From contig CAJJAG010000003.1 of NCBI GenBank assembly GCA_905182135.1, positions 186,001 to 250,000 on the forward strand: a stretch of DNA of 64,000 nucleotides, read 5' to 3'. Below, piece after piece: positions 17,789-27,023 of the stretch. The notes below the pieces were generated by a model. It did no database searches and was not told the origin of the DNA. It saw only the letters and a program-made list of their open reading frames with translations. Origin of the DNA: an uncultured Acidimicrobiaceae bacterium (lineage in GTDB: Bacteria > Actinomycetota > Acidimicrobiia > Acidimicrobiales > UBA10347). Position numbers and translations under genes: made by a program. The first letter of the stretch is position 1. Each line of letters opens with the position of its first letter.

Positions 17789-18444
17789 AAGCGCTCTCCT
17801 AGAAGTGCGGCGACAACACGTAGGTCGTCGGGTTCGGTCACCTTGATATTCCAGTGTTCGCCAGGCACAACGACTATCAATCCGCCAACAGCGCTGACCA
17901 GCGTTGCGTCGTCGGTCGCGTGCGCCCCACTGGCGTGCGCGTCTCGCAAGGCTCTAGCGGAAAAACCCTGCGGCGTCTGCACAGCCTGAAGTTGGCTGCG
18001 ATCAATGATGTTGCCCTCAAGATCCCGAATGGTGTCGACCACACCAACGACAGGAATCGCTGCATCGGCGCCATTGCGCACGGCCGCAACGACCGTCGCC
18101 ATGAGTGCCGCAGAGGCCACGGGCCGGGCCGCGTCATGGACTAGAACAACTTGGGCAGTATCAGGCACCTGAGCTAAGCCCTTCCGCACCGACTCGCTGC
18201 GCGAATCGCCGCCGTTCACACACACCACCTGGCAGCGAAGCCCGGCCGCGGGGACCGTCACGCTGGAGCCCTTTGGCACAACCACCACAACACCGTCGCT
18301 CACCGAAGCCGCCGCAGAAACAGACCAATCTACGACGCGCTTGCCAGCAATCTCAAGGAACTGCTTTGGTGTGTCGCCACCAAAACGAGAGCCAGAACCT
18401 GCGGCCACAACGATCGTCCAGGTTGTGCCAGCTTCAGTAGGCAT
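17785..18444 (-). CDS. ispD: 2-C-methyl-D-erythritol 4-phosphate cytidylyltransferase
   Basis: IspD transfers CMP to MEP. This 219-residue protein has the nucleotidyltransferase loop VVAAGSGSRFGGDTPKQFLE, the central VLVHDAARPVAS and AVQTPQGFSARAL, and the C-terminal VPGEHWNIKVTEPDDLRVVA. These are all expected catalytic blocks. It is the first gene of ispD-ispF-rlmB, divergent from the Crp-like regulator, with 143 bases of shared control region. The products feed the polyprenyl synthase at 24.8 kb. Confidence 0.96.
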   Translation of the reverse strand: MPTEAGTTWTIVVAAGSGSRFGGDTPKQFLEIAGKRVVDWSVSAAASVSDGVVVVVPKGSSVTVPAAGLRCQVVCVNGGDSRSESVRKGLAQVPDTAQVVLVHDAARPVASAALMATVVAAVRNGADAAIPVVGVVDTIRDLEGNIIDRSQLQAVQTPQGFSARALRDAHASGAHATDDATLVSAVGGLIVVVPGEHWNIKVTEPDDLRVVAALLGERL

Positions 18445-18587
18445 TTCTCCGTGCTCTATGGTGAGGAGTTCTTACAAATTTTGTGACATTTGACACCCTA
18501 AATCGGTATAACCGAGGGAGGCGCCAAGTACTCTCAGAGCTGTCACCGTACCAATGCGTTCGACCCAACGCGGAAAGGTCCTCCTCT

Positions 18588-19250
18588 ATGACCGAAGCAG
18601 CCGCTCTCGCTGACACTCCGCTCTTTGCCAACCTCGACTCTCCAAGCCTCGACGCGCTCGCAAAATCATGCTCTAAGCGCTCTCTCGGCCGAGGCGACGT
18701 GTTGTTTCGCCAAGACGACGAGTCTGGTGCTCTCTACATTGTCATGTCTGGCCGAATCGCCATCGCAAACCGCTCATTCGACGGCCGCGAGTCCATGGTC
18801 GCCCTTATGGAAGACGGCGATCTGTTCGGCGAAATGGGCTTATTCGACAATGGTGAAGGCCGCTCGGCCGACGCACGAGCCCTTGAAACATCCGAGCTCG
18901 TTGAGCTCCCCTATGGTCCCATTCGTGAGCTCTTCGACGACCAACCAAACCTACTCTGGGGTGTGGTGACCATGCTGTCGCAGCGAGTCCGTGCCATGGA
19001 CAATGCGCTCGCTGACTCGGTCTTCCTCGACGTCACCGGCAGAACCGCAAAGCGGCTCCTAGAAATGGCCGGCGACGAAGAAGAGTTCGAACTGCCACTC
19101 ACCCAAGAGGAACTCGCCGGCATGGTGGGCGCATCTCGCGAACGGGTGAACAAATCGATTAACCAGTTCATCAAGCTTGGCTGGTTGGCCCAAACCGATC
19201 GCGGCTATCGCGTCACCAACCGAGAACAGCTCACCATCCGCTCACGCTGA
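18588..19250 (+). CDS. Crp/Fnr-family transcription regulator (GlxR/Cmr-like)
   Basis: This 220-residue protein has an N-terminal cyclic-nucleotide-binding beta-roll: FANLDSPSLDALAKSC and GDLFGEMGLFDNGEGRSADA, a phosphate-binding-cassette-like loop. The dimer helix follows, then a Crp-type winged helix-turn-helix (LPLTQEELAGMVGASRERVN). No Fe-S cysteine cluster is evident, so it resembles the cAMP-binding branch. ATG at 18588 is preferred over an upstream ATG (18483), since the extra residues look random; GGAAAGG precedes it. A weak palindrome GTGACATTTGACAC at 18483-18496 could be an autoregulatory site. Confidence 0.9.
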   Translation: MTEAAALADTPLFANLDSPSLDALAKSCSKRSLGRGDVLFRQDDESGALYIVMSGRIAIANRSFDGRESMVALMEDGDLFGEMGLFDNGEGRSADARALETSELVELPYGPIRELFDDQPNLLWGVVTMLSQRVRAMDNALADSVFLDVTGRTAKRLLEMAGDEEEFELPLTQEELAGMVGASRERVNKSINQFIKLGWLAQTDRGYRVTNREQLTIRSR

Positions 19251-19286
19251 GCTGTGTTCGGCTCCCATAGTTACGATAGATCAGAT

Positions 19287-20684
19287 TCAGGCGACGTTCT
19301 GGACCGTTACTGATTGGCGCAGCCCAAGCTGAGTTAGCGCTTGAAATAGGTTGGCTGCTCCGATCACTTGTAGTGGAGCGTCGACGTCTTGGTCGGTAGC
19401 AGGAATGATCGCTCGCTTGAACCCGAGCCGGGCAGCTTCGGCGAGCCGGCGCTCTAACCCAGCGACCGATCGCAATTCGCCAGCAAGGCCAACCTCGCCA
19501 ATAGCGATGATGTCGTCGGGAATAACGATGTCGCGGATCGACGATGTGAGCGCTGCGCACACCGCAACATCAGCACCTGGTTCGGTGATTTTCAGGCCAC
19601 CAACGACGGACAGGTACGCGTCAAACTTGGCGAAGCTAAGGCCCAACTGCTTTTGCATGACGGCCAGCAACATGGCCATTCGCTTCTGATCGAAGCCGGT
19701 CGCCGAGCGACGAGGGTTCGGGATGTCGGAGTTGATCAGCAGACCTTGGACTTCGAGCACAACGGCTCGCCGCCCTTCGACCGTAACGGCCACCGCCGAC
19801 CCAGCAGCGTCGGTCTGCCGGTCGCCAAGCATGCGTCCAGATGGATCATCGACAGTGACCAACCCTTGGCTAGTCATGTCGAACACGCCAAGTTCGCCAG
19901 TTGGACCGAATCGGTGCTTAAGTGCCCGCAACACTCGGAGGCCGACCTCGCGCTCGCCATCAAAGGACAAGACAGAGTCAACAAGGTGTTCGAGCACGCG
20001 CGGCCCAGCCAATGAGCCATCCTTGGTGACTTGGCCCACGAGCACAACCGCACAGTTGTACTCGCGGGCGGCGATCGCCAACCGATGCGCACACTGTCGC
20101 ACCTGGGCGACCGAACCCGGAGCCGACGAGAGGTCCGGATCAAACACCGTTTGAATCGAATCAATAATTGCTAGCCCCGGCCGCAAGCCCACAATGTCGG
20201 CCAACACACCATTGATGTTGCAGTCACCTCCAACGTGGACGTCCTCGCCCGAAAGTCCAAGGCGGGCGAACCGGCCTGAGACCTGCTGGGGTGACTCTTC
20301 AGCCGAAACCGATAGCGCTGGAGAATGTCGCTGGGCCCACGACGCCGTTACCTGCGTAAGCAGGGTGGACTTGCCAACACCTGGTTCACCACCCACCAAC
20401 GTGATTGACCCTGCGACAAGGCCACCGCCCAGCACACGATCGAACTCGTCGATGCCGGTCGCCAGCGGTTCGCATGCACGCTTGCCGAGCTCGGTCAGAG
20501 GCACAGCAGGGCGATGGTTTGCGACGTGCTTCTCGGCGGGCGCTGCACTCAGGCCAGGCGCGTCGCCACCAATCACAGACTCAATCAAGGTATTCCAATT
20601 GCCGCAACCGCCGCACCGACCAACCCACTTGGGAACCTGCTCGCCACAAGTCGAGCACTCATAAATGGTCTTAGCTTTGGCCAT
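19287..20684 (-). CDS. radA: DNA repair/recombination protein RadA (Sms)
   Basis: RadA is a RecA-like branch-migration helicase that processes recombination intermediates. The 465-residue protein has the N-terminal C4 zinc finger (C10, C13, C24, C27), Walker A GEPGVGKS (99-106) and a RadA motif written KHRFG (KNRFG in most homologues). It ends in a Lon-protease-like domain (DIVIPDDIIAIGEVGLAGEL) that lacks protease function in the family. The start is ATG at 20684. It converges with the crp gene across 36 bases. disA, which often follows radA in actinobacteria, is not here. Confidence 0.97.
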   Translation of the reverse strand: MAKAKTIYECSTCGEQVPKWVGRCGGCGNWNTLIESVIGGDAPGLSAAPAEKHVANHRPAVPLTELGKRACEPLATGIDEFDRVLGGGLVAGSITLVGGEPGVGKSTLLTQVTASWAQRHSPALSVSAEESPQQVSGRFARLGLSGEDVHVGGDCNINGVLADIVGLRPGLAIIDSIQTVFDPDLSSAPGSVAQVRQCAHRLAIAAREYNCAVVLVGQVTKDGSLAGPRVLEHLVDSVLSFDGEREVGLRVLRALKHRFGPTGELGVFDMTSQGLVTVDDPSGRMLGDRQTDAAGSAVAVTVEGRRAVVLEVQGLLINSDIPNPRRSATGFDQKRMAMLLAVMQKQLGLSFAKFDAYLSVVGGLKITEPGADVAVCAALTSSIRDIVIPDDIIAIGEVGLAGELRSVAGLERRLAEAARLGFKRAIIPATDQDVDAPLQVIGAANLFQALTQLGLRQSVTVQNVA

Positions 20685-20971
20685 TTATCCATTCTTACAG
20701 GAGAGTGCGACAGTGCCAGACCAGCGCCCGTGGCCCAGGCTCAATCACTTTTTGCTCCGGATAGACGGGTGAAATCAGTGACTATGGGACGACCCAGGGC
20801 TACAGGAGGGACGCGGTCCGGGTTCACCGAGGTCAAACAACGCAGTCTTGATAGCCAACGGGACCCGGCTCACCCCACCGCGAGACATGACCAGGGCCAA
20901 ATGCACCGGCCGGTAACGGCGGTAAGTACAGCGACCCAGTGAGCTACCAATGAGTGATTTAGGCTCCTCGG

Positions 20972-21838
20972 ATGGACCGTGGCGCACTAATACAGAAATT
21001 CGTTGACCTTTACGGAGCCGAGCATGATGCACTTGGCGAGCCCGGCAATCTGGAACTTCTCGACCAGGGCCGCCAATGGAACCTGGCCCCAGTGCTCGAA
21101 GCCGGCGGCATATTGCTTTTCCCCCACGGCCGCCCCGCAGACTGTGGTCATCAGGTGGGCGCCGTCGTGAACGCCGTGCTCGACAGTGACGCAGACACAT
21201 GTGTCTTCGTCAGCGTGCTGCACGCGTCAAGCGAGGGCATGCAAGATGCCCGAGTTCAGGTGGCCGCAGGCGAGAACCCTGCCGACTTCAACACCTGGGG
21301 TATCCAGGGTCCCGGCCTCGACTTCCGTGATGACTGGAAACGCGATCATGCACCCACAACGTTCCGGCGCTTGTTGGCCGCTGAAACCAAACGTCGTGGC
21401 ATCGCGGGCCCTCGGGTCGTTGAGCGGTTCCCATATCTCGCTGGGGGCAAGCCGCACCAACTGCCCGGCGTTGATGAGTTCGCGTCGCTGTGCGAAAACG
21501 CTGTTGTCGTCACCACCGCAGACTCGTTTCATCACGGCATTGGCTACGGCACCCCGCCCGAGGACTCCTATGCCCCGGAAGCCGGTGGCTTCGAGCTTGC
21601 GACCGCCAGCATCTTGAAAGGCTGCCAGTTGCTTCAACAGCAGGACTACTGGGGCTACAACCAACACTGCGTCGCTGACAACAGCGACCACCGCGACGCT
21701 GGCCAGCTTCTCGCTCATATTCGGGGCCCGATGAAGGGTCAAATTCTCGACCTGGTCGCCAGCGAATTCGGTGATGTCTACGACGCACCGGCCCCCAGTT
21801 GGGTCGCGGCTGCTCTGGTCACCTACACACTGATCTAA
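20972..21838 (+). CDS. Protein of unknown function, His-rich
   Basis: This 288-residue soluble protein has no signal peptide. It contains many histidines in hydrophobic-strand contexts (GGILLFPHGRPADCGHQVGA, VFVSVLHASSEG, TTADSFHHGIGYGTPP, YWGYNQHCVADNSDH). That could mean a metal site, and the layout is vaguely like Memo-type proteins, but I do not recognise the family. An in-frame TAG 12 bases upstream fixes the earliest start at ATG 20972, without a clear Shine-Dalgarno. The codon pattern is consistent throughout, so I take it as a real gene. It ends 17 bases before a strong terminator. The 287 bases upstream, back to radA, hold nothing I can assign. Confidence 0.62.
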   Translation: MDRGALIQKFVDLYGAEHDALGEPGNLELLDQGRQWNLAPVLEAGGILLFPHGRPADCGHQVGAVVNAVLDSDADTCVFVSVLHASSEGMQDARVQVAAGENPADFNTWGIQGPGLDFRDDWKRDHAPTTFRRLLAAETKRRGIAGPRVVERFPYLAGGKPHQLPGVDEFASLCENAVVVTTADSFHHGIGYGTPPEDSYAPEAGGFELATASILKGCQLLQQQDYWGYNQHCVADNSDHRDAGQLLAHIRGPMKGQILDLVASEFGDVYDAPAPSWVAAALVTYTLI

Positions 21839-21855
21839 CCATCGAATCTAAAACA

Positions 21856-21902
21856 AAAATAGGAGCCTGCTGCACTGTACAAGTACACCAGGCTCCTATT
21901 TT
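21856..21902. terminator. Bidirectional intrinsic terminator
   Basis: A perfect 14-bp stem joins AAAATAGGAGCCTG (21856-21869) and CAGGCTCCTATTTT (21889-21902). It has A/T tails on both sides and a second small stem (TGTAC/GTACA) in the loop. It lies between the convergent gene at 20972-21838 and clpC, so it can stop transcription from both sides. Confidence 0.92.
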
Positions 21903-21998
21903 ACGTACACATTTAGCTGGGTCCAGCCAGCCAGTCGCTCACACAGCGTTCCGGCGAAGAACGAGTGAACCGCTAACTACCAACGCCCAAGGCCGGCC

Positions 21999-24524
21999 CT
22001 AAAACTCGACGGTCGCCTCTTCAAGGACCGGCGGCTCGAAGCCTTCGACCGAATTGAAGACAATTTGCTTCTCACCTGGCTTGTCAGGATCATCGGCCAC
22101 ATCGGCAATGATCATCTGGCCAGCACGGAAGGTCTTGTTAAGCAACTGCTCAGACAATGGATCTTCGATAAGACGCTGGATTGCACGACGTAGCGGGCGT
22201 GCTCCCAGAGTCGGGTCGTAGCCTTTTTCGGCCAGTTGCATTTTGGCGCCATCGGTGAGCTCGAGGCCCATTCCCTGCTCTTCGAGCTGGTTGCGAACCC
22301 GGCGGATCATCAAGTCGACCATACGGACGATCTCGGGCTGAGTCAGCTCGTGAAATACGATGGTCTCATCAATGCGGTTCAGGAACTCGGGACGGAAGTG
22401 GTCTTTGAGCGCATCGTTGACCTTTTCCTTCATGCGCTCGTAGCTGACAGCTTCGTCGTTTTTGGTGAAACCCAAGTTCGCCTTGCGCAGATCACGAGTG
22501 CCCAAGTTCGAGGTCATGATCAGCACCGTGTTGCGGAAATCCACCGAACGGCCCTGGCTGTCGGTCAAACGACCTTCTTCCAGGATCTGAAGCAGCGTGT
22601 TGAACACGTCGGGATGGGCCTTTTCGACCTCGTCGAACAGCACCACAGAAAATGGCTTGCGGCGCACGGCTTCGGTGAGTTGGCCACCTTCGTCGTAACC
22701 GACGTAGCCAGGAGGCGAACCAACGAGTCGGCTGACCGTGTGCTTCTCCTGATACTCAGACATATCGAGAGTGATCAACGAATCTTCCTCGCCGAACAAG
22801 AACTCGGCCAGCGTCTTGGCCAGCTCGGTCTTGCCAACCCCAGTTGGGCCCAAGAATATGAACGAACCACTTGGGCGCTTGGGATCCTTGAGGCCAGCAC
22901 GGGTGCGTCGGATTGCCTGGCTAACGGCCTTTATGCCATCTTCCTGGCCGATAACCCGCTTGTGTAGTTCGTCTTCCATACGGAGGAGCTTGGCGGTCTC
23001 TTGCTCGGTGAGTTTGTAGACGGGGATGCCTGTCCACACCGACAGCACGTCGGCAACAGCTTCTTCGTCAACCTCGTCAAACAAGTCGACGCCCTTGGCT
23101 TTAATCTCGATCTCGAGCTGCTCTTTCTCGGCGAGCAGTTCCTTTTCGCGGTCACGAAGTGAGCCAGCCAATTCGAAGTCCTGGGACTCGACAGCTGCCT
23201 TTTTGTCTTCGGTGACCTTGGCGAGAGCGTCTTCGATCTCTTTGTAATCGGGTGGCGTTTCCATGCGCTTGATGCGCAGGCGGGAGCCAGCCTCGTCGAT
23301 CAGGTCAATCGCCTTGTCGGGCAGGTGACGGTCGGCGATGTAGCGATCAGCCAGATTGGCGGCTGCTACGAGCGCCTGGTCGGTGATCGTAACCCTGTGG
23401 TGGGTTTCGTAGCGGTCACGCAGACCCTTAAGGATCTCAATGGTGTGCGCCACGGTTGGCTCTTCGACCTTAATTGGCTGGAAACGACGTTCGAGCGCAG
23501 CGTCTTTTTCGAGATGCTTGCGGTATTCGTCGGTGGTGGTCGCACCAATGGTCTGCAGCTCGCCACGAGCCAACATTGGCTTAAGAATCGAAGCAGCATC
23601 AATTGCGCCTTCGGCAGCACCAGCACCCACCAGCGTGTGGATCTCGTCGATGAACAAAATGATGTCACCGCGGGTCTGGATTTCTTTCAGAACCTTCTTG
23701 AGGCGTTCCTCGAAGTCACCGCGGTAACGGCTACCTGCAACCAATGCACCAAGGTCAAGGGTGTAAAGCTGTTTGCCCCTGATGGTCTCAGGGACGTTGT
23801 CGCTGGCGATCTTCTGGGCCAAGCCCTCGACTATCGCAGTCTTACCAACACCAGGCTCACCAATAAGCACAGGGTTGTTCTTCGTGCGGCGTGACAGCAC
23901 CTGCATGACCCGCTCGGTCTCGCGCGTGCGCCCAATAACGGGATCAAGTTCCTTGTCGCGAGCCAGCTGGGTCAGGTTGCGACCAAACTGGTCGAGCACC
24001 AACGAGCCGGACGGGCTTTCGCCACCAACACCGCCACTGGTTGCGCCAGCCTTTTCAGGGTCGCCGCCGCTTTGTCCGCCAGGACCGCTGTACCCAGACA
24101 GCAACTGAATGACCTGCTGACGCACGCGGGACAGGTCCGCCCCAAGCTTGACTAGAACCTGAGCAGCAACACCTTCACCTTCGCGAATGAGACCGAGCAG
24201 GATGTGCTCGGTGCCGATGTAGTTATGGCCAAGCTGAAGTGCTTCCCGTAGCGACAGCTCAAGGACCTTTTTGGCACGCGGCGTGAACGGGATGTGCCCG
24301 CTCGGCGAGGTGCCACCCTGACCAATAATTTCCTCAACCTGGTTGCGCACCGCCTCAAGAGAGATCCCAAGAGATTCGAGCGCCTTAGCCGCCACTCCTT
24401 CGCCTTCGTGGATCAGCCCGAGCAGGATGTGCTCGGTGCCGATGTAGTTGTGGTTAAGCAGCCGTGCTTCTTCTTGTGCAAGCACAACAACTCGGCGGGC
24501 TCGGTCTGTAAATCTTTCGAACAT
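21999..24524 (-). CDS. clpC: ATP-dependent Clp protease ATP-binding subunit ClpC
   Basis: ClpC is the Hsp100 unfoldase that feeds substrates into the ClpP peptidase. The 841-residue protein has the double Clp_N repeat ([20 protein letters not shown] and its second copy), AAA-1 with [14 protein letters not shown], and the UVR linker ([20 protein letters not shown]). AAA-2 follows with [15 protein letters not shown], then the D2-small domain. The UVR linker separates ClpC from ClpB and ClpA. The start is ATG at 24524. It stands alone, convergent with the unknown gene and divergent from the polyprenyl synthase over about 250 bases. Confidence 0.98.
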   Translation of the reverse strand: MFERFTDRARRVVVLAQEEARLLNHNYIGTEHILLGLIHEGEGVAAKALESLGISLEAVRNQVEEIIGQGGTSPSGHIPFTPRAKKVLELSLREALQLGHNYIGTEHILLGLIREGEGVAAQVLVKLGADLSRVRQQVIQLLSGYSGPGGQSGGDPEKAGATSGGVGGESPSGSLVLDQFGRNLTQLARDKELDPVIGRTRETERVMQVLSRRTKNNPVLIGEPGVGKTAIVEGLAQKIASDNVPETIRGKQLYTLDLGALVAGSRYRGDFEERLKKVLKEIQTRGDIILFIDEIHTLVGAGAAEGAIDAASILKPMLARGELQTIGATTTDEYRKHLEKDAALERRFQPIKVEEPTVAHTIEILKGLRDRYETHHRVTITDQALVAAANLADRYIADRHLPDKAIDLIDEAGSRLRIKRMETPPDYKEIEDALAKVTEDKKAAVESQDFELAGSLRDREKELLAEKEQLEIEIKAKGVDLFDEVDEEAVADVLSVWTGIPVYKLTEQETAKLLRMEDELHKRVIGQEDGIKAVSQAIRRTRAGLKDPKRPSGSFIFLGPTGVGKTELAKTLAEFLFGEEDSLITLDMSEYQEKHTVSRLVGSPPGYVGYDEGGQLTEAVRRKPFSVVLFDEVEKAHPDVFNTLLQILEEGRLTDSQGRSVDFRNTVLIMTSNLGTRDLRKANLGFTKNDEAVSYERMKEKVNDALKDHFRPEFLNRIDETIVFHELTQPEIVRMVDLMIRRVRNQLEEQGMGLELTDGAKMQLAEKGYDPTLGARPLRRAIQRLIEDPLSEQLLNKTFRAGQMIIADVADDPDKPGEKQIVFNSVEGFEPPVLEEATVEF

Positions 24525-24771
24525 GAGGCTTGCTCGTGCCTTTCGTCAAAGGTAAGGCGAGTGTAACCACGCCCTCGGACAGGCCATGGGTCGGGGGAGG
24601 AAACGGCTAAAAGCGCCTAGGAAATGTGTGGAGAACAGCTTGCGATAACTACAACCATCCTAGAACCATTCCAATTCCCGAAATCTCGTAACAGCGGCCA
24701 GAACTCGCTGCGTGACCGGTCACGATGGTTCAACCTCGCCGCAGCTGACATATTGACGTATCGTGCTTTGT

Positions 24772-25764
24772 ATGCCTGCGAGCAATCCGCTCAGTGTCCT
24801 GCCCACACTCGAAGCCGACCTTGCGCGCATCGAGAGCCTTTTAGCCGACTCGGTTCGCTCCAATCTCGACATGTTGGCCGAGGCCGCTGCCCACCTAGCC
24901 AATGCTGGTGGCAAACGAGTACGGCCAGGCTTTGCCATCGCTGCAGCGGCAACCGGTCATTCCTCTGCCCGACCCGCCGATTCAGGTGTTCTCATGGGTG
25001 GCGTCGCCGTCGAACTTGTGCACTTGGGTTCGCTGTACCACGACGATGTCATGGACGAAGCAACGACCCGCCGCGGCGTCCTCGCGGCAAACCAACGTTG
25101 GGGCAATGTTGTCGCCATCTTGACCGGTGACTTCTTGCTTGCACAGTCATCAATCATCGCCGCTGATCTGGGGACCGATGTCGCTCGACTCTTGGGTGAG
25201 ACAATCGCTGAGCTCACTGATGGTCAGATCCGCGAACTGCAAGACACCGACAACTTCGATCGCACCGCCGAGGATTACTACGCAGCGATCAGTGGCAAGA
25301 CCGCCTCGCTACTTGCATGCGCATGTCGGATCGGCAGCATTACCGGCCAGCTCGACCAACCAACCACTGAAGCGTTAACCGAATTTGGTCATAGCTACGG
25401 CATGGCGTTCCAGATTGTGGACGACATCCTCGATGTCGTTGCTACCTCTGAACAGCTCGGCAAGCCCGCCGGCAACGACATCTTGGAGGGCAACTTCACC
25501 CTTCCGGTGCTGCGTGCCCTTCGTAGCGAGAACGGTGACCAACTGCGCTCGCTAATCGAAGCTGGTCTTACAGCCGAAACCCGCGACCAGGCGCTCATCT
25601 TGGTGCGCACGAGTCCTGGCATTGCCGATGCACTCGACGCAGCTCGAAGCTGGGCCGACAAGGCATCGGGCGCAATCAGCAACCTGCCTGATTCACCCGG
25701 TGCTACAGCGCTCCAGGCTGCTGCAACTCACTTGGTCGAACGAGCTCGCGCCCCCCTCGAGTAA
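24772..25764 (+). CDS. Polyprenyl diphosphate synthase (trans-isoprenyl)
   Basis: This 330-residue class I prenyltransferase extends allylic diphosphates with IPP to make the side chain of menaquinone or another long polyprenyl chain. The first Asp-rich motif is LYHDDVMDEATTRRG (DDxxD), the second is FQIVDDILDV, and GGKRVRPGFAIAA is the IPP-binding block. A GTG nine bases earlier is in frame. ATG at 24772 is preferred because it lies seven bases behind TATCGT (24759-24764), a leaderless-type -10 box, although no good -35 is visible. Homologues are called GrcC, HepT or IspB; chain length cannot be assigned. Confidence 0.92.
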   Translation: MPASNPLSVLPTLEADLARIESLLADSVRSNLDMLAEAAAHLANAGGKRVRPGFAIAAAATGHSSARPADSGVLMGGVAVELVHLGSLYHDDVMDEATTRRGVLAANQRWGNVVAILTGDFLLAQSSIIAADLGTDVARLLGETIAELTDGQIRELQDTDNFDRTAEDYYAAISGKTASLLACACRIGSITGQLDQPTTEALTEFGHSYGMAFQIVDDILDVVATSEQLGKPAGNDILEGNFTLPVLRALRSENGDQLRSLIEAGLTAETRDQALILVRTSPGIADALDAARSWADKASGAISNLPDSPGATALQAAATHLVERARAPLE

Positions 25765-26244
25765 ACCTAGGGCTAGTGGCAATCGTTTGGTTCGCATACA
25801 AGCCTGGCGGCGCCGGGCAAGTCCTGACGCCGGCCGATTCGCACAAGATGCCCGGCATCTACTCCACATCGGGCCGTCTAGCCCGCTCCGGTGACCCGCG
25901 CAGTCGGCATGGTCATAAACCATGCCGACCTCAGCAACGAGATCCCGAGAGACACCAGCTGCGACAGCTCAGTCACTCATATTGCAGTATCCGAGCACGC
26001 CGACTATGAGACTGGTGGGGCAAATGTGGAACACAGCACACTTGCTAGGTGCAGCTGTCTTCTATTTCTGTCCCGGCGGCGACTTGTTCTTTGAGGAAAG
26101 ATTCGCTCGTTGTCTCCAGGGCACTTGAACGCAGTCAGCACGCTCACGCGACGACCCTACCTAGGGTCCAGAACATGCGACCAGCCAGCTGGGTCAGGTA
26201 GTCAGAAAGGGCCCAGGCGGGACAAGGAAAAGCGGTTTTAGGAC
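25765..26244. other. 480-base gap with two hairpins and no supported gene
   Basis: Three plus-strand frames are partly open (for example one from GTG at 25891), but none extends far or resembles a family, so none is called. A perfect 11-bp stem with a 5-base loop lies at 25903-25929 (GTCGGCATGGT/ACCATGCCGAC), without a T-run. A smaller palindrome, GACCCTA-CC-TAGGGTC, is at 26153-26168. These may end transcription of the polyprenyl synthase and of the acyltransferase, respectively. Confidence 0.5.
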
Positions 26245-26859
26245 TCAGGAAATCACGCGTGCTGGTGACCCCACGGCCACACAGCCATCGGGTAGATCCC
26301 GCGTGACAACCGAATTCGCCCCGACGCTTACACCGGTTCCAATTGTGACCCCCGGCGTCACCACAACGCCAGTTGCTAACCATGAGCGTGCCCCAATCAC
26401 AACTTCGCGTTCGGGGGAGACTTGGTGGCCAACGGGCAACGTCGGGTCGTCGTTGCTGTGGTTGTGGTCGGTGACGTAAACGTTAGGGCCGAAGTACACA
26501 TCGTCACCAATACTCACGCTGAGATGGGCAGCAATCGATGAGCCGCGACCAATCACGCACCGATGACCAATAGTCAACATTTGTTCGCCAATCAGTTCTT
26601 GATCCGGCACCATGCCGACGGTGATGGAACAATGCGGTCCAATCATGGTGTCATTGCCAATACTGATGGCCTTCTCGCCAAAAAGTGCCGTCGGCGGGAA
26701 GCAAATCAACGACCCGGATCCAAACGCGTCGAATCGGTCAGCACGGCGGCTACCTGCCACGATCGCTGCACGAACGGTCAATCTTTCCCACAGCCCAACG
26801 GCAAGATCCGAGAAATGCGGCCTCATCATGCTGAGAACGATAGGCCGCGCCTCACTCAC
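26245..26859 (-). CDS. Hexapeptide-repeat (LbH) acyltransferase
   Basis: This 204-residue left-handed beta-helix protein of the WbbJ/Maa acetyltransferase group has many hexapeptide turns from about residue 60: AISIGNDTMIGPHCSITVGM, LTIGHRCVIGRGSSIAAHLS, VTPGVTIGTGVSVGANSVVT. The catalytic-type His is in VYVTDHNHSND. Such enzymes O-acetylate sugars of polysaccharides or glycolipids. It ends GSPARVIS, the usual C-terminal signature. It is a single gene without sugar-biosynthesis neighbours. A CATCTGTGTC-type palindrome lies 40 bases upstream of its start. Confidence 0.9.
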   Translation of the reverse strand: MSEARPIVLSMMRPHFSDLAVGLWERLTVRAAIVAGSRRADRFDAFGSGSLICFPPTALFGEKAISIGNDTMIGPHCSITVGMVPDQELIGEQMLTIGHRCVIGRGSSIAAHLSVSIGDDVYFGPNVYVTDHNHSNDDPTLPVGHQVSPEREVVIGARSWLATGVVVTPGVTIGTGVSVGANSVVTRDLPDGCVAVGSPARVIS

Positions 26860-26882
26860 TCAAAGTTTCTGCCCTGCAGAAC

Positions 26883-26929
26883 GACATCATCTGTTTCTTA
26901 CATCATCTGTGTCTGACACAGATGATGTA
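26883..26929. repeat. Odd palindrome with tandem half-site, locus 1
   Basis: A half-site at 26883-26898 is repeated at 26899-26914 (14 of 16 identical). The second copy is then mirrored by GACACAGATGATGTA (26915-26929), giving a 15-1-15 perfect palindrome at 26899-26929 centred on a single T. The core is CATCTGTGTC-T-GACACAGATG. The same layout recurs at 34360-34403. It sits upstream of the acyltransferase and downstream of lysS on the minus strand. Confidence 0.85.
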
Positions 26930-27023
26930 GACACAGAACGCGGTCGCCAAGCACGAGAGTCCGTTTCGACGAGGGGCCCAGCAATCGCCGGCTAGCAGAG
27001 CGTTACGGGCCGGCCGACGCGTC

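Noticed and set aside
22236-22967. 243-codon plus-strand frame inside clpC
   Set aside because: Antisense shadow of conserved clpC AAA-2 sequence.
26883-26929. Simple intrinsic terminator for a neighbouring gene
   Set aside because: No T-run on either side, an extra tandem half-site, and the same layout at 34.4 kb point to something other than a standard terminator.
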